From Acanthosepion lycidas (Eukaryota > Mollusca > Cephalopoda > Sepiida > Sepiidae), in NCBI GenBank assembly GCA_963932145.1, contig OZ010595.1:78168252-78232251 (forward strand): DNA of 64,000 bases. Direction: 5' to 3'. The notes below the pieces were generated by a model. That model saw nothing but the letters and a program-made list of their open reading frames with translations, did no database searches and was not told where the DNA came from. The position numbers and the translations under genes were made by a program. The stretch's first letter is position 1; every line of letters begins with the position of its first letter. Below are positions 42,380-52,669 of this stretch, piece by piece.

Positions 42380-42695
42380 AAAGAAAAAAGCCCAGTGGGA
42401 AAAGAAGTTGGTTATATCCAGTGACTGAACCCGAAGAGTTGTGAGTTCAATATCAGGCCACAGCAGTGGAGGACCAAAACATGGAGAGTTGAGTTAAAAG
42501 GAAATAAATGAGACATTCAGAAGAGGCGTGGCACGTGGAACTAGAACAGTCAACCCCGATAGACGAAATAAAGGGTTCGGTTCGAAATTCCAATCAGCTG
42601 AAGAAGACTGGATCGTACAACTGTCGAATCTTTGTGAATATGGCAATGAAGATGAGGATAACAGTCTGAATAATGTAAATAATATAAGTAAAAAG
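42380..42695 (+). mobile_element. Element F, single copy
   Basis: Head 'GTTGTGAGTTCAATATCAGG' (B-box-like), 'GAGTTGAGTTAAAAGGAAAT', 'GAGGCGTGGCACGTGGAACT', 'GAAATAAAGGGTTCGG', tail 'GCTGAAGAAGACTGGATCG' and 'ATAACAGTCTGAATAATGTA'. No inverted partner next to it. Confidence 0.8.
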
Positions 42696-42704
42696 AAAAA
42701 AAAA

Positions 42705-42940
42705 TCATGAGTAAATTTTGCTCTCGTCAAAATATCCTCCTTTGGCCTTGATTACTGCAGCACAATCTTTTGGCATTCGTTGTAAAAGTTTCGCAAAGTA
42801 TAAGTTTGATAATTGATTCCATTCTTTTTTCAATGACTTCCATATCTCTTTTTCATTTTTTTTTTTTTTTACTCTTCTCTCAAGATCATGCCATACTCTT
42901 TTTGGGGGTGGCTTTAAACCTTTGAACTGCAGTGTATGTA
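42705..42940 (-). pseudogene. Tc1-like transposase C-terminus
   Basis: Minus-strand frame: PKRVWHDLERRVKK, a poly-A lysine run, then KEIWKSLKKEWNQLS, AKLLQRMPKDCAAVIKAKGG and YFDESKI before a stop at 42705-42707. This is the typical Tc1-family ending (NPIExxWxxLxxxV ... RxxAVIxAKGGxTxY). The catalytic DD34E residues lie upstream and are not present. The poly-A stretch is an expansion or slippage in this copy. Confidence 0.88.
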
Positions 42941-43063
42941 AATAATAATAATAAAAAAAAAAAAACTTTTAATAGAGATATAGAGATACTCAAAAAACTA
43001 CACCTCCAAGTGATTATAAGTGAGTTTCATTTTCTTTATTTTATTATGCATCGTTTTGTGGGC

Positions 43064-43200
43064 ACCTCGGCGTGGCGTAATGGTTAACAAGCTTGTCTCG
43101 TTAGAACAATTACGATTGAGAACAGTATCGATAAATACTGTGTCGGCATGGTATAAATTGGAAAGGGGCACAAATTCAGCGATCCCTTTTTGCTTAGTCA
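43064..43200 (+). mobile_element. SINE-D copy
   Basis: 'GCACCTCGGCGTGGCGTAAT', 'GGTTAACAAGCTTGTCTCG', 'TTAGAACAATTACGATTGAG'. The B-box part is decayed. Confidence 0.75.
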
Positions 43201-43392
43201 TGAATATGTTAAAGCCACAGAAATAGAATGCAGAGGGCCAGTCAGCAGATCTAGACTAAGGCAACCTCCTATAAGAGCATACATGGATTTTAGGATGATA
43301 ACCCCTACTTCTACTATTGGTACGAGGTGGCTGCTAAAGGGGATTGAAAAACATATCACCTGGGTTCGAATTAATTTCAAACACTGGAACTC

Positions 43393-43490
43393 GTAAGTCC
43401 CACGTGGTCGAGCGATTAGGAACCTCCAATCTGATGACGGTACCCCATAGGAGATGCAGGTTCGAATCCTGCTGGAGGACGAATATAGTT
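43393..43490 (+). mobile_element. tRNA-like SINE head (SINE-E type)
   Basis: 'ACGTGGTCGAGCGATTAGG' (A-box region) and 'GCAGGTTCGAATCCTGCTGG' (perfect B-box and T-arm). The putative acceptor arms pair at only 5 of 7 positions and no clean anticodon arm forms, so it is more likely a SINE head or tRNA pseudogene than a tRNA gene. Confidence 0.6.
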
Positions 43491-43637
43491 CTGAATTAGA
43501 TTTTTGAATATTCAGGTCGGTAGATGTAGGTGGATAAAAAAAATACTTTTTAAAAAAACAGAGCTTCTCGTCGAATGACAAAAAAAAAAAAATAAAAAAA
43601 TAACGTTCAAACAAAATAAATAAAAATACACACACAC

Positions 43638-43642
43638 ATACA

Positions 43643-43731
<89 letters not shown>
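43638..43731. repeat. (TA)n array
   Basis: Long TA array with a TGTG interruption. Confidence 0.95.
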
Positions 43732-43735
<4 letters not shown>

Positions 43736-44423
43736 ACTAATCTCGACGAAGATTCTTGTTTCTTTCACAGCTGAAGTGAAAATTACGTCTGCATATTTGG
43801 TCAGCATATTGTAAACGTGAATGGCAGATCAAAAATATCGGGACGAGTGCTATATAAAAAAAAAAACAAAAACTACATCACATATAAATTCAGCATTTAA
43901 TCTCCTTCCAAGTAGACCCTTTATGAAGAGACACACTTTATCCAGTGTTGTTTCCATTGTTGGAAGCATTCCTGAAAAACACTTGGGTTTGGGGATACAG
44001 ATCAGCTGCCTCGTCGTATCAACTTGCATTTATTCGATGCCATGAAATCTTCTTCCTTTCAAATGAGATTTGATTTTTGTGAAGCGGAAAAAGTAAGTGT
44101 TATGATGAGGGAGATATTTTGGTTATCGAACGTGAGGAATGTTGTGTTTGGCTAAACCTGCTGCATAAGCCACAACAGAGACAACCATAGCAACAATCCA
44201 AATATTTATTTATCAGACCTCATGTATATCTTTAATTCTGGAGTTTTGCCACCCACCTTTAACATCCGAAAAGAGGAAAAGATTTGTTTTTAAATTTCCC
44301 AAGTAAATCATTTTTTATCACGATTTATCTACCATCGTCTGAAGAAGTACAATAATAAAATTGAAACATAAAAGCTTTTGTGTACCGATGTAAAATGTTT
44401 TTATTATAAAATTATAATAAAAT

Positions 44424-44429
<6 letters not shown>
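43732..44429. other. No gene recognised
   Basis: A 74-codon frame (43821-44045) has no motif. 44330-44385 ('CGTCTGAAGAAGTAC', 'TTGAAACATAAAAGC') is a possible decayed Penelope-type tail. Confidence 0.45.
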
Positions 44430-44493
<64 letters not shown>

Positions 44494-44880
44494 AATTAAT
44501 TGATTTAAAATATGTTTTTTCGCTACACAGTTCTAACCATGTTTCAAAATGGAATCTGAAAGCTCCGAATTTAATTTTGTAATTAAATTAAAGACGTTAG
44601 TTCCATTTCATCTTCAAGCGAATTTTGAAGTTATTTTAAAATTACTGGGTTTTAAAGACATTTCGTCCTCTAATGGACTTTATCAAGGCAAATGAAAGTA
44701 AAATATGGATGATGATAAGTGACACAATTTAATGTCTAATAAACAAAACTACGTAACTTAGCACCATCCATAATTTACCTAGACTTTTCGGTTAGCCAGG
44801 TCAATATTTATCATTATATTTTCTTCACATTTACGACCTATCAATCTGCAGGCTTTTATTCAAGTGTACGATCCGTACAA
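44430..44880 (-). mobile_element. (TA)n plus Penelope-type terminal repeat, single
   Basis: TA array 44430-44491, then 'TCGCTACACAGTTCTAACCA', 'CCATTTCATCTTCAAGCGAA' (compare the 47763-49188 ends) and, on the minus strand at 44655-44690, 'TTGATAAAGTCC' + 'GGACGAAATGTC', a decayed hammerhead-like core. 44760-44820 ('ATAATTTACCTAGACTTTTC') matches 49860-49880. Confidence 0.65.
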
Positions 44881-44971
44881 AACCAGACTTCTTTTTTTTT
44901 CCGACAGTGGAAAAAAAGACAAGGTTCTTAAATAGACACTGCCAAGCTTTCACTGCAATTCCTCAAATATA

Positions 44972-45051
44972 TTAGGTTGGTGCAAAAATAATGTCGTTTT
45001 TTGACGTTAAAAAATACGTTAAAAAACGATATTATTTTTGCACCAACCTAA
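44972..45051. mobile_element. Mariner-type palindromic MITE, 80-bp class
   Basis: TTAGGTTGGTGCAAAAATAA at one end and its inverse at the other, TA flanks at 44970-44971 and 45052-45053. Confidence 0.94.
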
Positions 45052-45059
45052 TACCAAAG

Positions 45060-45185
45060 AATAGACCATGGTTAGCGAACTTGTAATTCTAAATCAATTA
45101 CGACTGAATAGTGAGTTCGATCCTCCCTGGGTGCCTCATACTTTCTGTCTTGTATTACCTCTAAGCTACTTTTAGAAAATAACCG
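45060..45185 (+). mobile_element. SINE-D copy
   Basis: 'CCATGGTTAGCGAACTTGTA', 'CAATTACGACTGAATAGTGA', 'GTTCGATCCTCCCTGGGTGC' (B-box) and tail 'CCTCTAAGCTACTTTTAGAA'. It begins 8 bp after the MITE. Confidence 0.8.
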
Positions 45186-45334
45186 TACATCTTCAAGTAT
45201 GCTCCATTCTTTAGTTCCACTAGTTGAAACCTTTACATCTCATACACGCCATGCAATTCTCAGAAATCCGAAACCCCTTATTACAACAATGACACAAATG
45301 TAAGAAAGAAGTCCCGATTCTTAACATGGGTCGT

Positions 45335-46225
45335 CATAGGTATGACGATAAACTATATGCAACAGCAAAGCCCCTGATCGGGAGGTTTTGAGGGGCGTAA
45401 AACAAACTCTTAATTGCCGTTATTTCCAAGTTCACCAAAACCCGGGCCGATAGCACCTGTTAGGGTCTCATCTATGGGCAAACAATTAACCTCCAAACTG
45501 GGATCAATAGACTATCAAAGTTGTTGTAGAGTAGCTAGCACCCCTTCACCACTCTACGAGATGCCCTGGTTCATAGCCTTGAATAGTCTATGATTAAGGA
45601 CTTCAAACTTTAACTTATTAATCAACAACAGTTGATTAATAGATTGATACTAAGCTAATTAATATTCGGAATGATCTTACGTCGTTTCGCTATACAGCAT
45701 TTGACCCTCATCTATTCCTTGTAAGTTGTCTTGTTAATTGTTTGTAACTTATTGTCCTGTGTTCTTGGTATGAATCCCTTAGCATCGGATACTGGTGCTG
45801 AATAAATATATTAATCACTTCTTCTATGTGTATCATTCACTTCGAAGATACAGCAAAAGTATAAAAGCAAATTTTTATAGTAAAAATTCCAGCAATACAT
45901 TTTTGAAAAAAAAAATATATATATATATCAAGCAATACATCTGACTCTCGATCCTCTTTACAAAAATACGTCAATGTAACCTGATCTTCAAACTGATTTC
46001 TTACAAAGAATACATATTCCATTCATACGAAAATGATATAATGGAATGTGTATACACATGTGTTCCCCCTCACTGGAATATGATTGGCTGGTGTCCGTCA
46101 TAAATGCAAACGGAAAATCACTTAGCTACTTCGATCAAATATATCCCTTTCCGGGACATATCGGAAAATATCCTAAAAATCTTGTCAGCATTAAATAAAC
46201 TATGCCTTGATATGTCCTAAAAGAA
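45335..46225 (+). mobile_element. SINE-A copy interrupted by an insertion
   Basis: 5' part 45335-45521 ('TAGGTATGACGATAAACTAT', 'ATAGCACCTGTTAGGGTCTC', 'CCAAACTGGGATCAA'), 3' part 45846-46225 ('TTCCAGCAATACATTTTTG' ... 'CAGCATTAAATAAACTATGC'). Confidence 0.7.
45522..45845 (+). mobile_element. Possible solo LTR inside SINE-A
   Basis: About 325 bp not present in other SINE-A copies. It starts 'TGTTGTAGAGTAGC', contains 'GCTGAATAAATATATTAATC' (a poly-A signal followed by a T-rich end) and finishes near 'ATGTGTATCATTCA', so it has a TG...CA outline. No second LTR or retroviral-type frame is present; the target duplication is unclear. Interpretation as a solo LTR is inference. Confidence 0.4.
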
Positions 46226-46467
46226 AATAAACCATGAACCTAAACGTGGTTGCTTCCCTGAAATAAAATTTTAACCTCTGCAAGTTAAGAGATAATCGTT
46301 AATAATTCTGCTGAATTATCTTAATCGATAATTCCAGAAGTCCCCTTTTTCATTCCTTTCGGACTTGCCTTCCTTCATTATCATCTTAAGAGTAACACAT
46401 TAATGTACTCCTGAGCTTTGTACTGGGGGAAATTTAGTATTGAAAAAGGGAAAACCTGTTTAATGCT
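46226..46467. other. No gene recognised
   Basis: Anonymous. Confidence 0.5.
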
Positions 46468-46873
46468 CATTATCTACATTATTCGGACTATTGTCGTCAT
46501 CTTTGTCGCCCTATTTATTACAACATTCCGGCCGTTGTACGATCCGGCCTTCTTCAGGTGGTTCTCAAGAACACATGGCACAGTGGATAAAGGCGTTAGT
46601 TAGATCCAGTGACAGGACCCAAAGAGTGTGAGTTCAATACCCGGTTAAGGCAGTGGAGAACTTAGAGAGGGGAATTAACAGAAGGTAACTGATAACTGAC
46701 ATCCATTAAACATGGCACGTGGAACTAGAAGAGTCTACCCCAGTGACCGAAATAAAGGGTTCAGTTCGACATTCCAACCACCTGAAGAAGGCCTGAGCGT
46801 ACAACTTCCGAAACGTTGTAATAAATATGGTAACATGGAGATGAGAACAATAGCCCGAATAATGTAGATAATG
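46468..46873 (+). mobile_element. Element F with 97-bp terminal inverted repeats (complete-looking)
   Basis: Left end 46468-46563 is the reverse complement of 46776-46873. Between them lies a tRNA-like head: TGGCACAGTGG (46576-46586, perfect A-box) and GTGTGAGTTCAATACCCGG (B-box, 46629-46641), then the usual body ('GGGAATTAACAGAAGGTAAC', 'CATGGCACGTGGAACTAG'). The terminal repeat contains CTGAAGAAGGCC and CCGAAACGTTGTAATAA. Total 406 bp, no coding capacity. Confidence 0.85.
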
Positions 46874-47296
46874 TACATAATTATAGACAGATACTGTTTT
46901 ATGCTGAGCGATAATGTAGTTACTGTTCTGTTTTTCTTACCGTTGGATAAAGAATGTGATATTCCTTTACGTTCTCACTCATATCACATTGCTACTGACG
47001 TAAGCAAGGTTCGATAATATACTGATGTGTAATGGTGGTCTGGGATTCATGTATAAAGAAATTAATATTTATGAGTATGGAATGCGGGCGATACATAGGC
47101 GTGGAAACGTTTATTATCTAGAAGCTACGATTACATGGCCTTGCTTTTCACTATGGTACAATATTGGAAAATTTGATTTTCAGCCGACACAATTCCCAAA
47201 GAAAAACAACTATTAATACTCTTTAAGTGTCACCATCCTTTCTACTATAACATTTATCATTCACTCATTTAACACACATAAACACAAATACACAAT
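46874..47296. other. No gene recognised
   Basis: A 63-codon frame (47025-47216) has no motif. Confidence 0.45.
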
Positions 47297-47336
<40 letters not shown>

Positions 47337-47420
47337 GTAGATAGATAGATGATGAGACGAAGTGTAAAATCTATAAACGACACGTTTCGCCGTCTATTGC
47401 TTTCGGCATGTTCTAGTTGT
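47297..47420 (-). other. (CA)n/(TA)n array and hammerhead-like 3' half
   Basis: Simple arrays 47297-47337, then on the minus strand 47416-47370: GCC...GGC stem, GAA, ACG-TGT-CGT stem, T. This is the same 3' half (GAAACG-n-CGTT) as the fold at 22027, though the CTGANGA side is degenerate here. Confidence 0.4.
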
Positions 47421-47519
47421 AAGAAAAATGGATTGCCATCACTGAGGATACAAGAGCCAACAAATTAAATCGCTTTATCAAATCTGACGACCAGAAACCA
47501 GAAATTGTCTTTCTGCATG

Positions 47520-47565
<46 letters not shown>
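47520..47565. repeat. (TA)n array
   Basis: TA array; another lies at 47722-47764, abutting the next element. Confidence 0.95.
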
Positions 47566-47568
<3 letters not shown>

Positions 47569-47732
47569 GATTTACGACCACAGAATGAATAAATATTGTT
47601 TAGTTATCATTTTTTTAACCAAAGCACCCTTCGGCCAACGATAGCAAAAATTATTGTATCAAAGATATGAATAGATATGTAATATGGAGGAACATTTGGA
47701 GTACGTCTAAAATACGTAAATTATATATATAC

Positions 47733-47762
<30 letters not shown>

Positions 47763-47770
<8 letters not shown>

Positions 47771-49188
47771 AATATTTTTTGTTTAAAAATATGATTCCTT
47801 CGCTACATAAGAGTTCTCATGTTTCAAAAACGAGAGCCGAAATCATCCAAATAATTATTAAAATTAAGTTGAATTGTGGCGTTTACTCCCGTTTTATCCT
47901 CAAGCGAAATTTTAGAAATAAGCTATCTCTCGGTTTACGTGTATTTTTAGGCACGGTCCGTTACAGAATTTGTTATTGTGGGAGTGGCTAGACTATTTTC
48001 CTTCGTTAAGTGGTCAGGGAGTTTATTCTTATCAATAGATTCATCATCCTCTGAGAGGTTTTGCTAAGGTTGGGTAGTGTGTCTATTTCAAGGCTAATGT
48101 TTGCGGTCATCCTTTAGTTGGTTCTCAGTGAAAGATATTTTTATGGCGCGCCTACAATCGTTATGTGTCTGGAGAATTGTCTTTTATTATTGTCCATCTG
48201 ATTATCTACTTATTTATTTGTTTATTCAAGTGGGTGTTTTATATACAGATCGCATTGCACTGAATTTCAATTTGTTTTTTTGTTTTTTGACGACTACAAA
48301 AAGTTTTTTTTTCTATTTAAAGGTTTGGCTAAGCTTTTTAGAATTTTACTTAGCTATGTTTTTTTTTTTTTTTTTTTTTATGCTAATAATCTAATGCCAA
48401 AGTTTTTTGATGTCGGCAAAAAACCGTTAACTCCTGCCTATGGTTTAATAATTTTTCATTATTTAGGATTTTAATGATGTGTAGTTTTTCCTGTAAGCAT
48501 AAAGGGCATGGGTCATCCCAGGTTTTACAGGTTCTTGTTTTATTTACTATTTTCCATTTTACTTTTGGTGTTTTATTCGTTTCTTTTAGATGCCAGAAAT
48601 ATTGGAATAGAGATGTCTGATTTCTATTTTGAATATTGTTGAAGGAGCTCTTGTGTTGCCTCCATCTAATTTTAAAATTATTCTTCGTTGAGCCTATGTA
48701 TATCCTATCAGTGTTAGGGCTCTCAATGGATGAGATAGTGCATTGGTATACCACGGATTTTGTGAGGCATTTATTTTCCAACGGGCAGTTTTTAGGGTTT
48801 CTACAATCGCATAATCTTTCGTTATTTTTATCCAGTTTTAGTTTATGTGTTTTATTACTGTTTTGGTATGCGTGTTTTTCTAGGATTTTCTTATTGTGTC
48901 TTTTTATCATTGAAATAATTGAAATTCAATGACCTGGCCACTTAACGAAAGAAAATAGTCTAGCCACTCCCAAAATAACAAATTCTGTAACGGACCGTGC
49001 CTAAAAATACACGTAAACCGAGAGATAGCTTATTCCTAAAATTTCGCTTGAGGATGAAACGGGACTAAACACCACAATTCAACTTAATTTTAATAAATAT
49101 TTTGGATGATTTTGGCTCTCGTTTTTGAAACATAGAACTCTTATGTAGCGAAGGAATCATATTTTTAAACAAAAAATATTATTATAAT
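47763..49188 (-). mobile_element. Penelope-like element fragment with ~255-bp inverted termini
   Basis: 47763-48018 is a close reverse complement of 48934-49188, so the 1,426-bp unit is framed by inverted repeats. The minus strand reads: right arm, the GIY-YIG ORF (48910-48383), a 3' region with a T-run (48361-48379 on plus), and left arm. The outer ends ('AAAATATGATTCCTTCGCTA', 'CATAAGAGTTCTCATGTTTC') recur in the palindrome at 34386-34660. The reverse transcriptase that precedes the endonuclease in complete Penelope-like elements is missing, so it is 5'-truncated. (TA)n borders the left side. Confidence 0.88.
48383..48910 (-). CDS. GIY-YIG endonuclease domain of a Penelope-like retroelement
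   Basis: Uninterrupted 175-codon frame. Order: basic N-terminus; a cysteine cluster CDCRNPKNCPLENKC (about residues 34-48), the linker found before the endonuclease in Penelope-like proteins; VVYQCTI, standing in for the GIY strand; RIYIGSTKNNFKIRWRQHKS, with the YIG motif and the conserved Arg; a conserved CPLCLQEK segment and a C-terminal LLNHRQELTVFCRH, all typical of the family. It would nick target DNA during retrotransposition, but here it lacks the reverse transcriptase and so could act only separately, if expressed. The absence of stops suggests a fairly young copy. The ATG at 48908-48910 is only 24 bp inside the right terminal repeat; a longer frame from the deleted RT was likely the original context. 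Confidence 0.9.
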   Translation of the reverse strand: MIKRHNKKILEKHAYQNSNKTHKLKLDKNNERLCDCRNPKNCPLENKCLTKSVVYQCTISSIESPNTDRIYIGSTKNNFKIRWRQHKSSFNNIQNRNQTSLFQYFWHLKETNKTPKVKWKIVNKTRTCKTWDDPCPLCLQEKLHIIKILNNEKLLNHRQELTVFCRHQKTLALDY

Positions 49189-49350
49189 GTAAGCTCTACT
49201 TCTGTATGGAGCACTGTCTTCTAAAACTATATATATATATGTTAGCGTTTTTTATGTCAGTTGGATTTTAAATAAGCCCACTCTGAGTAGATCTCTGTTT
49301 TTTCTCCTTAAGCTCTTATAACGCATTGTCCTACTCTTTCATTGTTTAAA

Positions 49351-49351
49351 T

Positions 49352-49416
<65 letters not shown>

Positions 49417-49590
49417 ACAGGAATAAAGACAAATGGAATACTTATCTTAGCCAACGTGTTTCTTTCTCATATATATATTTTTTCACGAAAACTTTAAGGT
49501 TTTCATTTTGCAACACTGATAAACAAAAGTAAAAATGCCTTTAGTTTTTCAAAATTTTTAGATTTTATGTATGTTTCTTTAATGCCAAGG

Positions 49591-49652
<62 letters not shown>
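49351..49652. repeat. Two (TA)n arrays
   Basis: TA arrays 49351-49413 and 49590-49652; anonymous DNA in between. Confidence 0.95.
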
Positions 49653-49653
<1 letters not shown>

Positions 49654-49839
49654 GTTTTTCAAATTTTTTACGTCTATGTATGCTGATAAATATACATTAG
49701 GATAACTGAAATCTCTAGGCAAAAAATTCAAATAAAACTGTTAAATATATGGCGTTATAGTATTTAAAATAAACAATACATAAATTAATCCCATGCTAAG
49801 AATTCCGCAAGATCACTTTTGTTTATTATACACTGAATT

Positions 49840-50060
49840 ATGTCCCTTAGTATCCGCCATAATTTACTTAGACTTTTCAGTTATCTTGAGCTATATTCAT
49901 GAACGTTCTTAAATTTTGCAAACATTAACGACATTTTTAATTTTGTTTATAATCGCTTGTTGCCAGATAAAATCATTACATTTGTCTTGATGAAGTCCAT
50001 CAGAGGACGGAGCGCTTTGGCTAAGATAAGTTTTCCTTTAGTCTTTATTCATATTGTCCT
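49840..50060 (+). mobile_element. Penelope-type terminal repeat, single
   Basis: 'AGTATCCGCCATAATTTACT' and 'TAGACTTTTCAGTTATC' match 44755-44800. At 49997-50030, TTGATGAAGTCC...GGACGGAGCG is a mutated hammerhead-like core (GAA to GGA), followed by 'TTTGGCTAAGATAAG', a segment seen again near 49435 and 53020. Confidence 0.6.
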
Positions 50061-50593
50061 TTTATATTTTAGTTATATATGAAATTTTACACACACACCC
50101 ACCCCACCCCCCACACACTGGATATATATAGGAGAATATAAATCCAGTGAGCGCTCAATGTAATTACAGAGCAAATATAATAAAGAAAGCGGAGTCCTTC
50201 GAAATTTATTCATTTTATAAATCTTTCATGGGATCAGGTGTTCTTCTCTTCAGACCTAAATTTTATAAAATAATAAATGGAGTTTTAATTTATCCAGAGA
50301 AAAAAAAAAAAAAAAAAAAATGAGGGAAAAGAGGGAAAAGAGAAAAGGAAAGATTTTTAAGAGTAAGAAGACAGATATTTCAGAATAAGGGAAAGGGGAA
50401 AGAGAGTAAGAGAGGAAAAGAAAAGTGTTAAGCAATCGACAGGTTGTCATAGAATATACTTCCTCTTCCCCGATCCTGACAAGTAAAAATGAGTGATCAT
50501 ATTCAAAAAGATACATTGAGATGTCTAATCATGTCAGGTAGCAGAATATCATCATTGCATTCTGTTATAATTCCGAAAAAAATATGATGATCG
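50061..50593. other. No gene recognised
   Basis: Includes a poly-A/purine stretch (50300-50430). The minus frames are artefacts. Confidence 0.5.
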
Positions 50594-50595
50594 TG

Positions 50596-50645
<50 letters not shown>
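50594..50645. repeat. (AAT)n microsatellite
   Basis: AAT array immediately upstream of a LINE-R 3' end. Confidence 0.95.
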
Positions 50646-50646
<1 letters not shown>

Positions 50647-50946
50647 TAGTCGAAATCTCAAAAATGTCAAAAATGTGGCACATGGGAACATCAACAATCT
50701 CTTTTGTAGTTGGAGCCCTCGGATTGGTTGGAAAAGATTCCAGTAAACTAACTGAAAAGATTCCTGGAAGCCCATGCTTTAAAGAAATACAAAATTTGCT
50801 CTCACGAGTACAGCCGACACCTTACGAAGGGCCTTGTCTATGTAATCTCTTTTTTTCTTTTTTTTTTCAGTGGAAAACGTCGTGATCCCATTTCTAACCT
50901 TAGATCCCTGGGCGAAAGAAATGAGTACACATCAGAAGTCAAAGAA

Positions 50947-50990
<44 letters not shown>
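50646..50990 (+). pseudogene. LINE-R (R2-like) 3' end with (AAT)n tail
   Basis: Encodes KMWHMGTSTISFVVGALGLV, then GKDSSKLTEKIPGSPCFKEI and QNLLSRVQPTP, the C-terminal signature of R2-like LINE proteins (VVGALGxxxKG...IPGxxxxxEIQKxxL...H.LRRxLS). The frame then ends and the 3' UTR 'CACATCAGAAGTCAAAGAAA' passes straight into (AAT)n at 50947-50986. 5' truncated to the last ~70 codons. Confidence 0.83.
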
Positions 50991-51327
50991 TTACTATTAG
51001 AAAAAATTTACATCAAAGTAAAGAAAGTAATTTTTTTAGTATAAAACTTTTATTAAATCAATAAAGAGATAAGTAAACTATCATTTTTAGTAACTAAAAC
51101 ATAAAATTGCAAAGATATTTGTATATGAAAATAATATCTTATTTTGAAATGTCTGTCTGTCCCCTTTTATTTTTAAAAATCTTTCCTTTTCTATTTTCTC
51201 TGTCTTCCACCATTTTTTTTTTGTCTGGATAAATTGAAACTCCGTTTATTATTTTTGCCAAATTTTGGTCTGAATAGGATGCCTGATCCCATGAAATAAA
51301 TCATAGCCTAAATGGATTTCTAAGGAC

Positions 51328-51336
51328 AACGCTTTG

Positions 51337-51396
<60 letters not shown>

Positions 51397-51403
51397 CAAA
51401 GCG

Positions 51404-51475
<72 letters not shown>
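51328..51475. repeat. Palindromic (TA)n with inverted unique ends, then (TA)n-(GA)n
   Basis: AACGCTTTGATTA at 51328-51340 is inverted at 51393-51405 (TAATCAAAGCGTT) around a TA array, followed by a second TA array to 51450 and (GA)n to 51475. Confidence 0.88.
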
Positions 51476-52060
51476 GGAATATGGCCGATCATGATTTTAT
51501 TTGTTTTTGTGCATTATTTTGACCCTGTACCAAACCTTTCTTTTCATATTCTTCCAAACATCCACAAAAGCCCTTTATGCTATTTATTCGCTGTTTCTTG
51601 TACTTTTTATGCCTGCTGTAATTCTTGTGATTTTTAGATTCACCAGACCTTCTTTTTTCATTACATGATCCGGTTACGTCAACTGATTCTTTCTGATTTT
51701 ATGCATAATTTACTTCGTGTTTCTTATCTTTCTCAAAACTTCCTCGTTGCTGACAATTTTTTCCCCTAACATTGTCAGTCTTCCTCAGTAGAATCCATAT
51801 CTCCGTCATATCAGATCTTTTCTTCCTCTTTCAATAAAACATCCAGAATCCACTGTCAAATAAGATATTATAGATTATAGAGTGGTTTAATATTCTTTTG
51901 TTTTGCGTAGCACATTTTCTTATGTCTTAATACTTTGCTTAGTTTCTGGAAGACATCTTTTCCTCTTCGTATGCATTTACGGAGTCCTGCGTGTAATTTT
52001 ATGTCATCAGTGACTACACTACTCAGAGTTTCTGTACCTATTTTTCATCGGCTGTATGTA
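51476..52060. other. No gene recognised
   Basis: T-rich anonymous DNA. Confidence 0.5.
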
Positions 52061-52139
52061 TTAGGTTGGTGCAAAAATAATAACGTTTTTTGACGTATTT
52101 TTTAAAGTCAAAAACGTCATTATTTTTGCACCAACATAA
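52061..52139. mobile_element. Mariner-type palindromic MITE, 80-bp class
   Basis: TTAGGTTGGTGCAAAAATAA at the left, inverse at the right with one change, TA flanks. Confidence 0.92.
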
Positions 52140-52611
52140 TAGCTTACATCTTGGGATCAAATCCTTCTGACAACCATGAATTATAATTGTTATAGCTAAT
52201 AGTCCATTTTTTCTGAATTTCCTTTAATACTTTGTCTAAACTTTCAATCAGTTTCCTGTCATCCCGAAGATTCTGTCCAACGACTTAATCTGCTTCGAGC
52301 TGTTCCTTTAATCAAATATGTGCTTGAAGTGGGATAAATCTCAAATCCAACGGACGTTAGTGTCTTCAGTACACAAAATACTAACTCTCTGGTCGCAATT
52401 TTTGATAAGGTACTTAATTTCTTCATATTCCAATGCAATTTTCTCGCACAAGGGGTTTATCTTTCGCTCCAGATCATAGACGCCTACTATAATAAGAGAA
52501 AGGCGTAGCTGGAAAGAACTTTCCATTTTGTCGTATTATTTACTCTTTCGTTATTATATTATTCTACAGCCTATTATCAGTCAATCCCTCTACCTCTCTT
52601 TCTCACTTTCC
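52140..52611. other. No gene recognised; unrecognised 61-codon minus frame
   Basis: The minus frame 52526-52341 (MESSFQLRLSLIIVGVYD...) is of mixed composition but matches no family I know. Confidence 0.3.

Positions 52612-52668
<57 letters not shown>
52612..52668. repeat. (TATC)n array
   Basis: Pure TATC array, into the end of which a MITE has inserted. Confidence 0.95.

Positions 52669-52669
<1 letters not shown>

Noticed and set aside
43393-43490. Functional tRNA gene
   Set aside because: Good A- and B-box but mismatched acceptor stem and no proper anticodon arm; continues into repeat sequence.
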